Under the pieces are notes generated by a model, which saw only the letters and a list, made by a program, of their open reading frames with translations, was not told the origin of the DNA and searched no databases. Positions 38,610 through 47,727 of a stretch of 64,000 nucleotides of DNA are shown here, in pieces. Position numbers and translations under genes: made by a program. Source of the stretch: Streptomyces kanamyceticus (lineage in GTDB: Bacteria; Actinomycetota; Actinomycetes; Streptomycetales; Streptomycetaceae); assembly GCF_008704495.1 (NCBI RefSeq), contig NZ_CP023699.1:5952001-6016000 (forward strand), read 5' to 3'. How positions within the stretch are numbered: position 1 is the first letter of the stretch; every line of letters starts with the position of its first letter.

Positions 38610-39419
38610 CAGCTTGTCCAGGTCGACGACGTCACCCGTGGGCGGCGTCGCCTTGACCGGCTTGTCGTAGTCGCTGAACGTCAGCGTCTCCGGCTTGCCC
38701 CCGCCGGTCGCCGTGTCGATCCGCAGGAGGTGCGGCGCGCCCTTCGTGGCGACGTAGACCGTGTACTTCTCCTTGCCGCTGCTCTCGGTGAGCTTGATCG
38801 CGGGGGTGCCTTCGACCGTGGTCGTGCCGCCCCTGCGGGCCACGGAGCCGCCCTTGAAGTCGGCGAGCAGGGTGTCGAGGTCGCAGAACGCGGCGATCTC
38901 CTTCGCGTCCGCGCTCGTCGTCCGGGTCTTCGTCCAGCGGTTCGCGAGCATGTCCACCGCCGCCTGCACGTCGGCCGCGGGCTCCCCCTTGCTCTGCGCG
39001 CGCAGGAACTTCTCGTCGTACTTGAGGTAGGCGGTCGTGCTGCCCGGGATGATCAGCTCCATCGAGCCCTGATCGCCCATGCCCATCGTGCCCGCGCACG
39101 TGCCGCCGGTGTCCAGGGCCATGTCCATCGACATCAGGCCGCCCGACTCCTCGTCGGTGACCTTGCCCGAGATGCGCAGCGACTTGGCGTCCGCGGTGGT
39201 CTTCATGGCCTTCTCGGCGATCTCGCCGCCGGACATCCCGGCGAACGGTTCCTTCGGCTTCGCGGCGGCGACCCGGTCCTTGTCCGGCGTCTTCGCCGTC
39301 TCGGTGCCGCAGGCCGACAGGCCCACGGTCGCCGCGGCGGCGAGGCAGACGGCGGCGATCTCGGTACGGCGGGTACGGCGGGCACGCAAGGGCTGAAGCT
39401 GAAGCTGAAGCTGACGCAT
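38604..39419 (-). CDS. LppX/LprG-like lipoprotein
   Basis: A 271-residue exported lipoprotein with a long basic N-region containing LQLQLQPLRARR, a hydrophobic core and lipobox VGLSAC. The mature protein has features of the LppX_LprAFG family (LolA-like beta half-barrel that carries lipids): MSGGEIAEKAMKTTADAKSLRISG, TCAGTMGMGDQGSMELI and a C-terminal FSDYDKPVKATPPT. These proteins probably move lipids across the wall region in actinobacteria. ATG 39419 follows GGGGGA at 5 bp; an ATG 12 codons earlier is poor. Confidence 0.82.
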   Translation of the reverse strand: MRQLQLQLQPLRARRTRRTEIAAVCLAAAATVGLSACGTETAKTPDKDRVAAAKPKEPFAGMSGGEIAEKAMKTTADAKSLRISGKVTDEESGGLMSMDMALDTGGTCAGTMGMGDQGSMELIIPGSTTAYLKYDEKFLRAQSKGEPAADVQAAVDMLANRWTKTRTTSADAKEIAAFCDLDTLLADFKGGSVARRGGTTTVEGTPAIKLTESSGKEKYTVYVATKGAPHLLRIDTATGGGKPETLTFSDYDKPVKATPPTGDVVDLDKLD

Positions 39420-39613
39420 GGGAATCCCCCAGGGAAGTCGTTCGGTGAAGGACATCAGAGCAGGAGCGTGTGAACCGAGTCAACATGATGAAGTGTGAAT
39501 CATGGGTTAACGCCCGTGAAGCAACCCGTGCGCCCACTCGCTGGGTATGCTCGACCCCGCGCGACTGGCCCCGCGCGTCACAGGGCATCAGGGCATCAAA
39601 GGGGAGCCGCCAG

Positions 39614-41671
39614 ATGAAGCCGCGGGACGACGTCACCGAGGTGACCGCCGCCGGAATCGCCCGGCTCGCCGGAGTCGGCCGCGCCGCCGTCAGCAACTGG
39701 CGCCGCAGGCACGGCGACTTCCCCAAGCCGGTCGGCGGCACCGAGACCAGCCCCTCCTTCGCGCTCGCCGACGTCGAGCGGTGGCTGCGCGCCCAGGGCA
39801 AGCTCGTCGAGGTCCCGCCGCGCGAACGCGTCTGGCAGCGGCTCGCGGGACACCCTGCGGGCCCCGGCACCGCCCTGCTGCACGCGGGCTGCGCCCTCCT
39901 CCTGGTCCGCGACAGGCCGTCCGCCTGGCTGGCGGTCAGCGCCGTGTCGGACGAGCGGATGGCGCAGCTCCTGCCCGGCGAGCTCGACGAGGTGGTGACC
40001 ATGCGCTTCGGGGTGCGCCGCAGGCGGGCGGTGCGCATCCCCGACGCCGCCGAACTCCTGCCGTCCGTACCGCTGTTGCGCGGCGTCGCCGAGCTCGCGG
40101 CCGAGCTCGGCGCCCAGCGGACGTACGAGTTCCTCCTCGGCAGGCACACCGAGGCCAACCCGCGCCAGTACACCCTCACCCCCGCGGGCCCCGCCGAACT
40201 GATGGCCCGCATCGCAGGACCCGCCCGCACCGTGCTCGACCCCGCGTGCGGCACCGGCGCCCTGCTGCGCGCCGTCGCGCCGCGCCCCGACCAGTACCTG
40301 TACGGCCAGGACAGCGCGCCGGACCTGGCCGCGCTCACCGCGCTGCGCCTCGCCCTGAACTCCGACGCGACCGTGCGCACCATGGCGTGCGACACCCTGC
40401 GCGCCGACGCCTACGAGGAGCGCAGGGCCGACGCGGTGCTCTGCCATCCGCCGTTCAACGAACGCAACTGGGGCCACGACGAGTTGGCCTACGACGCCCG
40501 CTGGGAGTACGGCTTCCCGGCCCGCGCCGAGTCCGAACTCGCCTGGGTCCAGCACGCGTTGGCCAGGATCGTCGACGGCGGCACCGCCGTGCTCCTGATG
40601 CCGCCCGCCGCCGCGTCACGCCGTTCGGGCCGCCGCATCCGCGCGGATCTGCTGCGCAGGGGCGCGCTGCGCGCGGTGATCGCGCTGCCCGCGGGGGCGG
40701 CGCCCCCCTACAACCTGCCCCTGCACGTCTGGGTGCTGCGCAGGCCGGTGGCCGGTGCGCACCCGGCGCCCGAGCTGCTCCTGGTGGAGGCGGCGGGACT
40801 GCTCGCCGCCGACGGCAGGGACAAGCAGCTGTGGCCCGCCGTGCAGGACACCGTGCTCGGTCTCTGGCACGGCTTCGACCGGCACGGCACCGTCGAGGCG
40901 CGGCCCGGCGCCGCCAGGGCCGTGCCCGTGCTCGAACTCCTCGACGACGAGGTCGACCTGGCGCCCGCGCGCAGGCTGCCGCCGCCCGCCGCGGGAGGCG
41001 GCAGCGCGGAGCTCGCGACCGTACGCGAAGGGCTCGGCGACGCGCTGCGGCGGGCCGTGGACCTGGCGCCGCGCGACATCGGCGCCGCGCAGGGGGGCGA
41101 CGCCGCGCCCCGGCCGCTCACCACCGTCGGCGAGCTGGCCCGCGCGGGCGCCCTCTCGCTGCACACCGGCACCGGGTCCGGTCCGGCGGGCGCGCCCGTG
41201 CTCACCGACCACGACGTGCTCGCGGGCACGGCGCCGTCCGGCACCGGCCACGATGGCACGGCCGAGGAGCCCGCCGTGCTCACCGAGCCCGGCGACGTCG
41301 TCGTCCCGCTCTTCGGCGGTGGCGCGGCGGCCCGCGTCGTCGACGAGAGCACCGCGGGCGCCGCGCTCGGCCGCGGCCTCGTCCTGCTCCGCCCCGACCA
41401 GGACGCCCTCGACCCGTGGTTCCTCGCCGGGTTCCTGCGCTCCACCGCCAACCACCGGCAGGCCAGCAGCTACGCCTCCACATCGGCCAGGCTCGACGTA
41501 CGCCGCCTCCAGCTGCCGCGCCTGCCGCTGGCGGGCCAGCACGGCTACCGCGAGCGCTTCCGCGAGCTCGCCGCGTTCGAGGACGCCCTGCGCCTGGCGG
41601 GCCGGCTCGGGGAGCGGCTGGTGCGCGGTCTGCACGACGGACTGACGGACGGCACGCTTCCGCCCGAGTGA
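39614..41671 (+). CDS. N-6 adenine DNA methylase-like protein with HTH and specificity-like domains
   Basis: A 685-residue protein. Residues 1-60 form a MerR/AlpA-like helix-turn-helix (TAAGIARLAGVGRAAVSNWRRR, then FALADVERWLRA). The middle is a type I N-6 methyltransferase domain with SAM motif DPACGTGALL (Asp209). The catalytic tetrapeptide, normally N/D-PP-Y/F, reads HPPF (His278). The C-terminal part (about 510-670) resembles a type I specificity half (LTTVGELARAGALSLHTG, FLAGFLRSTANHRQASSYAS). No restriction subunit is nearby. ATG 39614 follows GGGGAG. It could be a DNA-binding regulator that lost methylation, or a methylase with an altered active site. Confidence 0.82.
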   Translation: MKPRDDVTEVTAAGIARLAGVGRAAVSNWRRRHGDFPKPVGGTETSPSFALADVERWLRAQGKLVEVPPRERVWQRLAGHPAGPGTALLHAGCALLLVRDRPSAWLAVSAVSDERMAQLLPGELDEVVTMRFGVRRRRAVRIPDAAELLPSVPLLRGVAELAAELGAQRTYEFLLGRHTEANPRQYTLTPAGPAELMARIAGPARTVLDPACGTGALLRAVAPRPDQYLYGQDSAPDLAALTALRLALNSDATVRTMACDTLRADAYEERRADAVLCHPPFNERNWGHDELAYDARWEYGFPARAESELAWVQHALARIVDGGTAVLLMPPAAASRRSGRRIRADLLRRGALRAVIALPAGAAPPYNLPLHVWVLRRPVAGAHPAPELLLVEAAGLLAADGRDKQLWPAVQDTVLGLWHGFDRHGTVEARPGAARAVPVLELLDDEVDLAPARRLPPPAAGGGSAELATVREGLGDALRRAVDLAPRDIGAAQGGDAAPRPLTTVGELARAGALSLHTGTGSGPAGAPVLTDHDVLAGTAPSGTGHDGTAEEPAVLTEPGDVVVPLFGGGAAARVVDESTAGAALGRGLVLLRPDQDALDPWFLAGFLRSTANHRQASSYASTSARLDVRRLQLPRLPLAGQHGYRERFRELAAFEDALRLAGRLGERLVRGLHDGLTDGTLPPE

Positions 41672-41858
41672 GGCGAGTGAGGCGAGTGGCGCGAGCGGTG
41701 CCGCAACCGGGACCCGCCGCGCGCGCGTGACCAGGACGACAACGGTTCGGTACAACCCGGGACCGCTTCCCGCGGTCGGCCTATACGCTCGAATCCGCAC
41801 CCGAATTCCGCACCCCGTTCTTCACGCACCAGCCCTTCTTCACGTACCAGGAGCAGCC

Positions 41859-42377
41859 ATGCAGGGCCACGGCTACGCGCCGCCACCACCGCCGCCGCCC
41901 CCTTCGGGCGGCTCGCCCGTGACGCTGCGCGTGTTGTTCGTGGCCCTCGCGGTCGTGTCGTGCGGCATGCTCGCCTGGGCCGCGCTGCTCCGCCTCGCCC
42001 TGGTGACCCGCAAGGCGTACGACTGGGTCCTCTTCGGCCTCGTCGTCGCGCTCGACGTCCTGGCTCTGGCCCTCGTCGGGATCGACAAGGGCGTGGAGGA
42101 CTTCGAGGGCCCGGGCAACACGGGCATGGTGATCCTGCTCTGCACGATGCTGGCCGTGGTCGCCTATTACCTGTACGCGGACATACGCCACTTCAGCCGG
42201 TACCGGCAGCGGCCGCCCACCGGCTACGTACCGCCGCAGGCGCAGCCCGGCTACGGCTACCCGCCGCCGTACCAGCAGGCTCCGGCGCAAGCACCCGCCC
42301 CCGCCCGCATCCACCAGGTCCGCGCCGAACTCGACGAGCTCAGCGACTATCTGCGCAAGCAGGAAGGCGGCAGCTGA
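41859..42377 (+). CDS. Pro-rich three-helix membrane protein
   Basis: I do not recognise a named family. The 172-residue product starts with a Pro run (APPPPPPPPSGG), then three membrane helices (about 20-43, 54-75 and 88-108), then a Pro/Tyr/Gln-rich cytoplasmic tail and an amphipathic end, RAELDELSDYLRKQ. The ATG has AGGAG 5 bp upstream. Its stop is 2 bp before the kinase start, so the two are co-translated; it may be a membrane partner or substrate of that kinase. Confidence 0.75.
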   Translation: MQGHGYAPPPPPPPPSGGSPVTLRVLFVALAVVSCGMLAWAALLRLALVTRKAYDWVLFGLVVALDVLALALVGIDKGVEDFEGPGNTGMVILLCTMLAVVAYYLYADIRHFSRYRQRPPTGYVPPQAQPGYGYPPPYQQAPAQAPAPARIHQVRAELDELSDYLRKQEGGS

Positions 42378-42379
42378 CC

Positions 42380-43942
42380 GTGGTACCCGGCACGGGGACC
42401 GGCGGCCGCGTCGTCGCGGGGCGCTACGAACTCTCCACGCTCATCGGCCAGGGCGGCATGGGCCAGGTCTGGACGGCGTACGACCAGCGCCTGGACCGGC
42501 GCGTCGCGGTGAAGCTGCTCCGCCCCGACCGGGTCGCGGGCGCCGAGGCCGAGGAGCTGCGCCGCCGCTTCGTGCGCGAGTGCCGCGTCACGGCGCAGGT
42601 CGACCACCCGGGCCTGGTCACCGTGCACGACGCGGGCACCGAGCCCGCCGAGGACGGGGCCCTCTTCCTCGTCATGCAGTACGTCGACGGCGCGGACCTC
42701 GGCGACCACCTCGCCGAGCACGACCCCTACCCGTGGCAGTGGGCCGTCGCGGTCGCCGCCCAGCTGTGCGCCGTGCTCTCCGCGGTGCACGCCGTGCCGA
42801 TCGTGCACCGCGACCTCAAGCCGCGGAACGTCATGGTCAAGCAGGACGGCACCCTCAGCATCCTCGACCTCGGCATCGCCTCGGTGATGGACACCGACAC
42901 CACCCGCCTCACCCACACCGGTTCGCCGATCGGCAGCCCCGCGTACATGGCGCCCGAACAGGCGATGGGCGGCGCGGTCGGCCCCTACACCGACCTCTAC
43001 GCCCTCGGCGTGCTCCTGCACGAACTCCTCAGCGGCGACGTGCCGTTCGTCGGATCCACCGCGCTCGGCGTCCTGCACCGCCACCTCTACGAACCGCCGC
43101 TGCCGGTCCGCCGCCTGCGCCCCGAAGTACCCGAAGCCCTGGAGTCCCTCGTCCTGCGGCTGCTCGCCAAGGACCCGCAGCACCGCCACGCCAGCGCCCA
43201 GGAGGTCTACGAGGAACTGGCCCCGCTGCTGCCCGCGCGCGGCATCCCCTCGGGCCGCCCCCTCGACCCCACCCGCCCCTTCCTGCGCCCGCACGCGCCC
43301 TGGCCGGACCGCGCCGCGACACCCGCGCCCGCCCCCGACCTGCCGCCGCGACCGCAGGGCCCGCCGGGAGCACCGCCCCAGCAGGACGTCGCCCGCGCCG
43401 TCGACGACGTGAAGCGCCTCCTCGGCGAGGGCCGCATCACCCAGGCCGTGGACATCCTCGGCGCGATCCTGCCTGCCGCCGCCGCCCAGCACGGCGAGCA
43501 CTCACCCGTCGTACGCACCCTGCGCAAGCAGTACGCCGCCACGCTCATGGACGACGGCCAGTACCGCCGCGCGCTGCCCGAGCTGCGGCGCCTGGCCGAC
43601 GAGCGGGCCGCCGAGTCCGGGCAGGCCGACCCGCACTCCCTCCAGTTCAGGTACGAGGCGGCGCAGTGCCTGGAGCAGCTCGGCGAACCCGCCGCGGCGC
43701 TCGCCGAGTACCGCGCGCTGCTCCCCTATTACGAGAACCACTACGCGACGGACGACCGCCGCCAGTCCCTGGAGATCCGCCGCCGCATCGGCCAGCTGCT
43801 CCTCGCCCTCGGCGACCGCCCCGCCGCCCACGACACCCTCGCGCGCCTGCTGCACGACGCGGAACTGCTGCACGGCCCCGGGCACCCCTTCCCCGCGGAG
43901 GTCCGGCGCACCCTGCAGTGGCTCGGACAAGTGCGCGGCTGA
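42380..43942 (+). CDS. Serine/threonine protein kinase with TPR-like C-terminus
   Basis: A 520-residue PknB-type kinase without a membrane helix. Kinase motifs are intact: LIGQGGMGQVW, VAVKLL (Lys45), HRDLKPRN (His143, Asp145), DLG in place of DFG (Asp163), SPAYMAPEQ. A Pro-rich linker (about 290-335) leads to a helical C-terminus that looks like TPR repeats (LPELRRLADERAAESGQADP, AAALAEYRALLPYYENHYA). GTG 42380 lies 2 bp after the membrane-protein stop, which also supplies the GGAAGG ribosome site. Being soluble, it may reach the membrane through the preceding protein. Confidence 0.92.
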   Translation: MVPGTGTGGRVVAGRYELSTLIGQGGMGQVWTAYDQRLDRRVAVKLLRPDRVAGAEAEELRRRFVRECRVTAQVDHPGLVTVHDAGTEPAEDGALFLVMQYVDGADLGDHLAEHDPYPWQWAVAVAAQLCAVLSAVHAVPIVHRDLKPRNVMVKQDGTLSILDLGIASVMDTDTTRLTHTGSPIGSPAYMAPEQAMGGAVGPYTDLYALGVLLHELLSGDVPFVGSTALGVLHRHLYEPPLPVRRLRPEVPEALESLVLRLLAKDPQHRHASAQEVYEELAPLLPARGIPSGRPLDPTRPFLRPHAPWPDRAATPAPAPDLPPRPQGPPGAPPQQDVARAVDDVKRLLGEGRITQAVDILGAILPAAAAQHGEHSPVVRTLRKQYAATLMDDGQYRRALPELRRLADERAAESGQADPHSLQFRYEAAQCLEQLGEPAAALAEYRALLPYYENHYATDDRRQSLEIRRRIGQLLLALGDRPAAHDTLARLLHDAELLHGPGHPFPAEVRRTLQWLGQVRG

Positions 43943-44094
43943 CGCTCGTACGGTGGGGTCGGGGGTGCCCCAACTCCCGGGAAATCGTTGGTCGAATAGG
44001 TGTCGAATGGCTGGCCGGGACGACGCCCACTGCCTACCATCGATCACCGCAAGACTTTGTGCACCGCCGCACAATCTCCAAACGGGAGGCTTCC

Positions 44095-44763
44095 TTGCAC
44101 CGCCGTCGTCGCACAGCGCTCATCCTCTCCGCGGCCGCGATCGCCGCGGCCCCCCTCCTCACCGCCTGCGGGGGCGAGGCGCACCCCGGTGCCGCGGCCG
44201 TCGTCGGCGGCGACCGCATCACGGTCGCGCAGCTGGAGGGCCGGGTGAACGAGGTGCGCGCCGCGCAGCGGGCCGCCATCCCGGACGACGCCCAGTACAC
44301 CCAGGCCATCGCCAAGTCCGGCGGCCTCACCCGCAGCACGCTGCACACGATGGTCCTCGACAAGGTCCTGCACCGCGCGGCCACCGACGCAGGGGCGAGC
44401 GTCACGCGCCGCGACATCCAGACCATGCGGGCCGGTCTCGAACAGCAGGCGGGCGGCCGCAAGGCCCTCGAACAGGGCTGGCTCCAGCAGTACGGCGTCG
44501 CCCCCGCCCGCCTCGACGACAGCTTCCGCACGGAGATCGAGGCCCAGAAGCTCGCCAAGAAGCTCGGCGCCGACATGAACACGCCCGACGGACAGGCGCT
44601 CTTCTGGAAGTCGCTCTCGACCGCCTCCAAGAAGCTCGACATCGACCTGAACCCGCGCTACGGCACCTGGGACGTGGAGAAGAACAAGCGGGCCGACGCC
44701 AAGACGCCGTGGGTGCGCGAGGTCACGGACGCGGGGGCCCCGGCCCCGGACCAGCAGGCGTAG
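44095..44763 (+). CDS. SurA-like (N-terminal domain) lipoprotein
   Basis: A 222-residue lipoprotein. The signal ends in the lipobox LLTAC, followed by GGEAHPGAAAVVGGDRITVAQLEGRVNEV, the opening of SurA/PrsA-type chaperones. Only the helical N-terminal part is present, with no parvulin isomerase domain. The start is TTG at 44095 with GGGAGG 5 bp upstream. It precedes mazG by 70 bp, a gene order I recall as conserved in streptomycetes. Probably assists folding or targeting of exported proteins. Confidence 0.85.
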   Translation: MHRRRRTALILSAAAIAAAPLLTACGGEAHPGAAAVVGGDRITVAQLEGRVNEVRAAQRAAIPDDAQYTQAIAKSGGLTRSTLHTMVLDKVLHRAATDAGASVTRRDIQTMRAGLEQQAGGRKALEQGWLQQYGVAPARLDDSFRTEIEAQKLAKKLGADMNTPDGQALFWKSLSTASKKLDIDLNPRYGTWDVEKNKRADAKTPWVREVTDAGAPAPDQQA

Positions 44764-44833
44764 CGGGCCTGGCGGCCCCGTCCGCGCTGTCCGCCCCGGC
44801 TGTCCTGTCAGTGGGCTGGGTTACGTTCGACAG

Positions 44834-45853
44834 GTGAACGCCACCGAGACCACGCCCCCGGCCGACGCGTCCGACCCCTCCGACGAGTCCGTCGGCCGCG
44901 TCATCCTGCTGACCACCAGCCACCGCGTCGCGCCGGGGCTGCTTTCCTGGCCCGCCTGGCAGGCGCTGCACGGCGCCGACGACGTGCTGTGCGCCGACGC
45001 GACGCACCCGCAGCTGCCGTATCTGCGGGAGGCGGGCGTGCGGGTCGAGCAGGCGGCGCCCACCGCGCAGGAGCTGGTCGACGCCTGCGCGGGCGGCCGC
45101 ACGGTGCTCGTGATCGCCACCGCCGACGGAGACCGCCCCCTCACCGACGGCCTGGCGCGCCTCGCGGGCTCGGGCCGCATCGCCATGCCCGACCTGGAGC
45201 TGCTCCCCGCCTCGTACGACCTGCCGGGCGCGCGCCTGCTCGACCTGGTCCAGGTGATGGACCGGATCCGCGACGAATGCCCCTGGTCCTCGCAGCAGAC
45301 CCACAAGGGCCTGGCGAAGTACGCGATCGAGGAGGCGTACGAACTGGTCGAGGCGATCGAGGAGGGGGACAGGGACGAACTGCGCGAGGAGCTCGGCGAC
45401 GTCCTGCTCCAGGTCGTCTTCCACGCGCGGATCGCCGAGGAGGGCGGCCCGGACGAGGACGACGAGCCCTTCTCCATCGACGACGTCGCGGGCGGCATCG
45501 TCGACAAGCTCATCCACCGCCACCCGCACGTCTTCGGCGACGACTCGGCCGAGACCCCCGAGGACGTGAAGGCGCACTGGCTCCGTATGAAGGCGGTGGA
45601 GAAGCAGCGCACGTCGGTGACGGAGGGCATCCCGCTGGGCCAGCCGGGCCTCGCGTTCGCGGCGAAGCTGGCATCGCGGGTGCGGACGGCGGGACTTGAG
45701 GTGCCGGTGCCGACGGGCGAGGGCGTCGGCTACGAGCTGCTCGCGCTGGCGCTGCGGGCCGAGGCGGCGGGCGTGGACCCGGAGGCGGCGCTGCGGGTCG
45801 CTGCGCGGGCTTACCGGGACGCGGTGCGGGCGGTTGAGGGGGCGGGGGCTTAG
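44834..45853 (+). CDS. mazG: Nucleoside triphosphate pyrophosphohydrolase MazG
   Basis: Hydrolyses NTPs to NMPs and pyrophosphate, which can remove damaged nucleotides or lower (p)ppGpp. The 339-residue protein has an N-terminal extension of about 130 residues (SAM-methylase-like remnant: RVILLTTSHRVAPGLLSW) and a MazG domain at about 134-260: CPWSSQQTHKGLAKYAIEEAYELVEAIEE and ELREELGDVLLQVVFHARIAEE give the EExxE and ExxD metal ligands. No Shine-Dalgarno is visible; a -10-like TACGTT lies 6 bp before the GTG, so the mRNA may be leaderless. Confidence 0.92.
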   Translation: MNATETTPPADASDPSDESVGRVILLTTSHRVAPGLLSWPAWQALHGADDVLCADATHPQLPYLREAGVRVEQAAPTAQELVDACAGGRTVLVIATADGDRPLTDGLARLAGSGRIAMPDLELLPASYDLPGARLLDLVQVMDRIRDECPWSSQQTHKGLAKYAIEEAYELVEAIEEGDRDELREELGDVLLQVVFHARIAEEGGPDEDDEPFSIDDVAGGIVDKLIHRHPHVFGDDSAETPEDVKAHWLRMKAVEKQRTSVTEGIPLGQPGLAFAAKLASRVRTAGLEVPVPTGEGVGYELLALALRAEAAGVDPEAALRVAARAYRDAVRAVEGAGA

Positions 45854-45894
45854 TACCGTTGCTCCCTACGGCGGTGTGATCCCAGGGGGCTTGC

Positions 45895-47727
45895 GTGGAG
45901 CGGGAGTTGGAGGAGCTGGCGGCTTCGGTGGCGGGGGTGCTGGTGTCGGCCATGCGGTCGCGGGACTGGCCCCTCATGGAGCCCCGCTTCCGGGACTGCT
46001 TCGAGCGGGCGGGCGTGCGCGGGGGATTCGCCGGGCTGCTGGCCAGGGACCAGCGCCTGCTGGCCGCGGGGGAGCTGACCGCCACCGAGACCCACTTGTC
46101 CTGGAGCCATCGGCTGAGTACCAGACTCGTCGAGCTCCCGGAGCTGGCGGGCGAACTCCGCGAACTGCTGCCCACGTTGGGACTTCCGGAACCCGGCGAA
46201 AGCCCCACCCCGGTCGCCAACGCCATCTCCGGCGGCACCGTCGCCAACGCCGTGATGGCGGGGTCCATCGGCTCGGTCACGATCCACCAGGAGGCGGCGT
46301 CCCCCACGGCTCCCGCGGCGGCCGACGGCTGGCCCCGCGTCGGGGGGCTGCGCCGCCTCGGCTTCGGCGTGCGTCCCGCCCGCCGGTTCGCGGGAGAGCA
46401 GGGCCTGCCGCCATACGTCGCCAGGGACTGCGACGACGAGTTGTCCGTCCTGCTGCGGCAGGCCGTGCACCACGGCGGCCTCGTCATCGTCACGGGCGAA
46501 CCCTTCGCGGGAAAGACGTCGACGGCGTGGGCGGCGCTCCGGGCGAGCGTTGCCGAGGAAGCGCGGGTCTTCCTCGCGCGCGGGGGAGCGGACCTGCGTG
46601 GCCTCCCCGACCAGCTCAGGGGCCGGGACACCACGGCGGCCCACGTGGTGTGGCTCGACGACCTCGACGGCCACCTCGCGGAGCCCGGCACCCCCGGCGT
46701 ACTCGCCCAGCTCACCCAGGACCGCGTCCTCGTCCTCGCGACGATGCGGGACGAGGCGTACGACAAGCACCGCTTCGGGCACCACCCGGCCGCCCGGGTC
46801 CTGAGCGTCGCGAGGACCGTCGAGGTCCCCACCGAGTGGAGCGAGGCGGAGCTGGCGCGGCTCGCGACGGTGGACGACCCGCGCCTCGCGGACGCGGTGC
46901 GGTGGCGCGGAGGCCTCGGCATCACGCAGTTCCTCGCGCTCGGCCCCGAGCTGTGGGAGGAGTGGCGCAGGGCGCGGCGCGCGGGGGAGCGGCGGCTCGG
47001 CTACCTCTTGGTGCGCGCCGCGATCGACTTCGCCCGGCACGGGATCACCGAGGCGCTGCCGCTGGAGGCGTTCGTAGCGGTGGCGAACGAGTACGAGGAG
47101 CAGTCGGAGGCGATGACGGACGAGGCGTACGTGCAAGCGCTGGCGTGGGCCGCCTCGCCCCGCACCGGCGTCGCCGGACTGCTGGTACCGGGAGAGGAAG
47201 AGGAGACGTGGCGGGCGTGCGGCACGCTGGTCGCGGACGCCCTGCGCGCGCCGGACTTCCCGATGGCGGATCAGTACGTCTGGTGGGGCATGCTCGATGG
47301 CGCGCGCGAGCACCGGCCCGCGGAGCACGAGGCGCTGCTCGCGGCGGCCAGGTCCGACCTGCGGGCGCGTGGGGAGGCGGGTGACGTCCACGTGATGCGG
47401 GCCCTCGGGGAGTTCGCGGGCCGCGCGGGGGACATGACGGACGCCAAGCACTGGTACGGCAAGGTGGTGGAGCTCGACCGGGGCAACGCGCTGACCGTCG
47501 GCCAGGACCTCGTGGAGCTCGGCGAGTACACGGAAGCCACCCGGTACATGGAGCTGGCCGCGGCCGACGGCAGCCGCTGGGCGGCGAGCGCGCTGGCCCG
47601 GCTGCACTTCGAGCGCGCGGGGCGCTGGCTCGCGCGCGCGGCCGAGCAGGGCGACGAGCGGGCCGCCGCGACCCTCGCTCACCTGCGGTCGGGACCCGGC
47701 ATGGGTCCGGATACCGTCAAGGAGTGA
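45895..47727 (+). CDS. STAND-like P-loop NTPase with C-terminal Sel1/TPR-like repeats
   Basis: A 610-residue protein of no exact named family. Residues 1-95 form a helical module; about 103-125 is the short motif NAISGGTVANAVMAGSIGSV, of the kind that precedes NTPase domains in Streptomyces NLR-like proteins. The NTPase has Walker A GEPFAGKTS (Gly201, Lys207) and Walker B HVVWLDDLDG (Asp255, Asp256). A helical stretch follows, then Sel1/TPR-like units near the end (AKHWYGKVVELDRGN, ATRYMELAAADGSRWAASALARLH). GTG 45895 follows CAGGGGG; the stop overlaps the P450 start. Role inferred as signal-activated ATPase. Confidence 0.7.
   Translation: MERELEELAASVAGVLVSAMRSRDWPLMEPRFRDCFERAGVRGGFAGLLARDQRLLAAGELTATETHLSWSHRLSTRLVELPELAGELRELLPTLGLPEPGESPTPVANAISGGTVANAVMAGSIGSVTIHQEAASPTAPAAADGWPRVGGLRRLGFGVRPARRFAGEQGLPPYVARDCDDELSVLLRQAVHHGGLVIVTGEPFAGKTSTAWAALRASVAEEARVFLARGGADLRGLPDQLRGRDTTAAHVVWLDDLDGHLAEPGTPGVLAQLTQDRVLVLATMRDEAYDKHRFGHHPAARVLSVARTVEVPTEWSEAELARLATVDDPRLADAVRWRGGLGITQFLALGPELWEEWRRARRAGERRLGYLLVRAAIDFARHGITEALPLEAFVAVANEYEEQSEAMTDEAYVQALAWAASPRTGVAGLLVPGEEEETWRACGTLVADALRAPDFPMADQYVWWGMLDGAREHRPAEHEALLAAARSDLRARGEAGDVHVMRALGEFAGRAGDMTDAKHWYGKVVELDRGNALTVGQDLVELGEYTEATRYMELAAADGSRWAASALARLHFERAGRWLARAAEQGDERAAATLAHLRSGPGMGPDTVKE

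Noticed and set aside
39468..39500. Second Rex-like site before the methylase gene
   Set aside because: TGTGAACCGAGTCAACA keeps only the left half of the Rex pattern; the right half fails.
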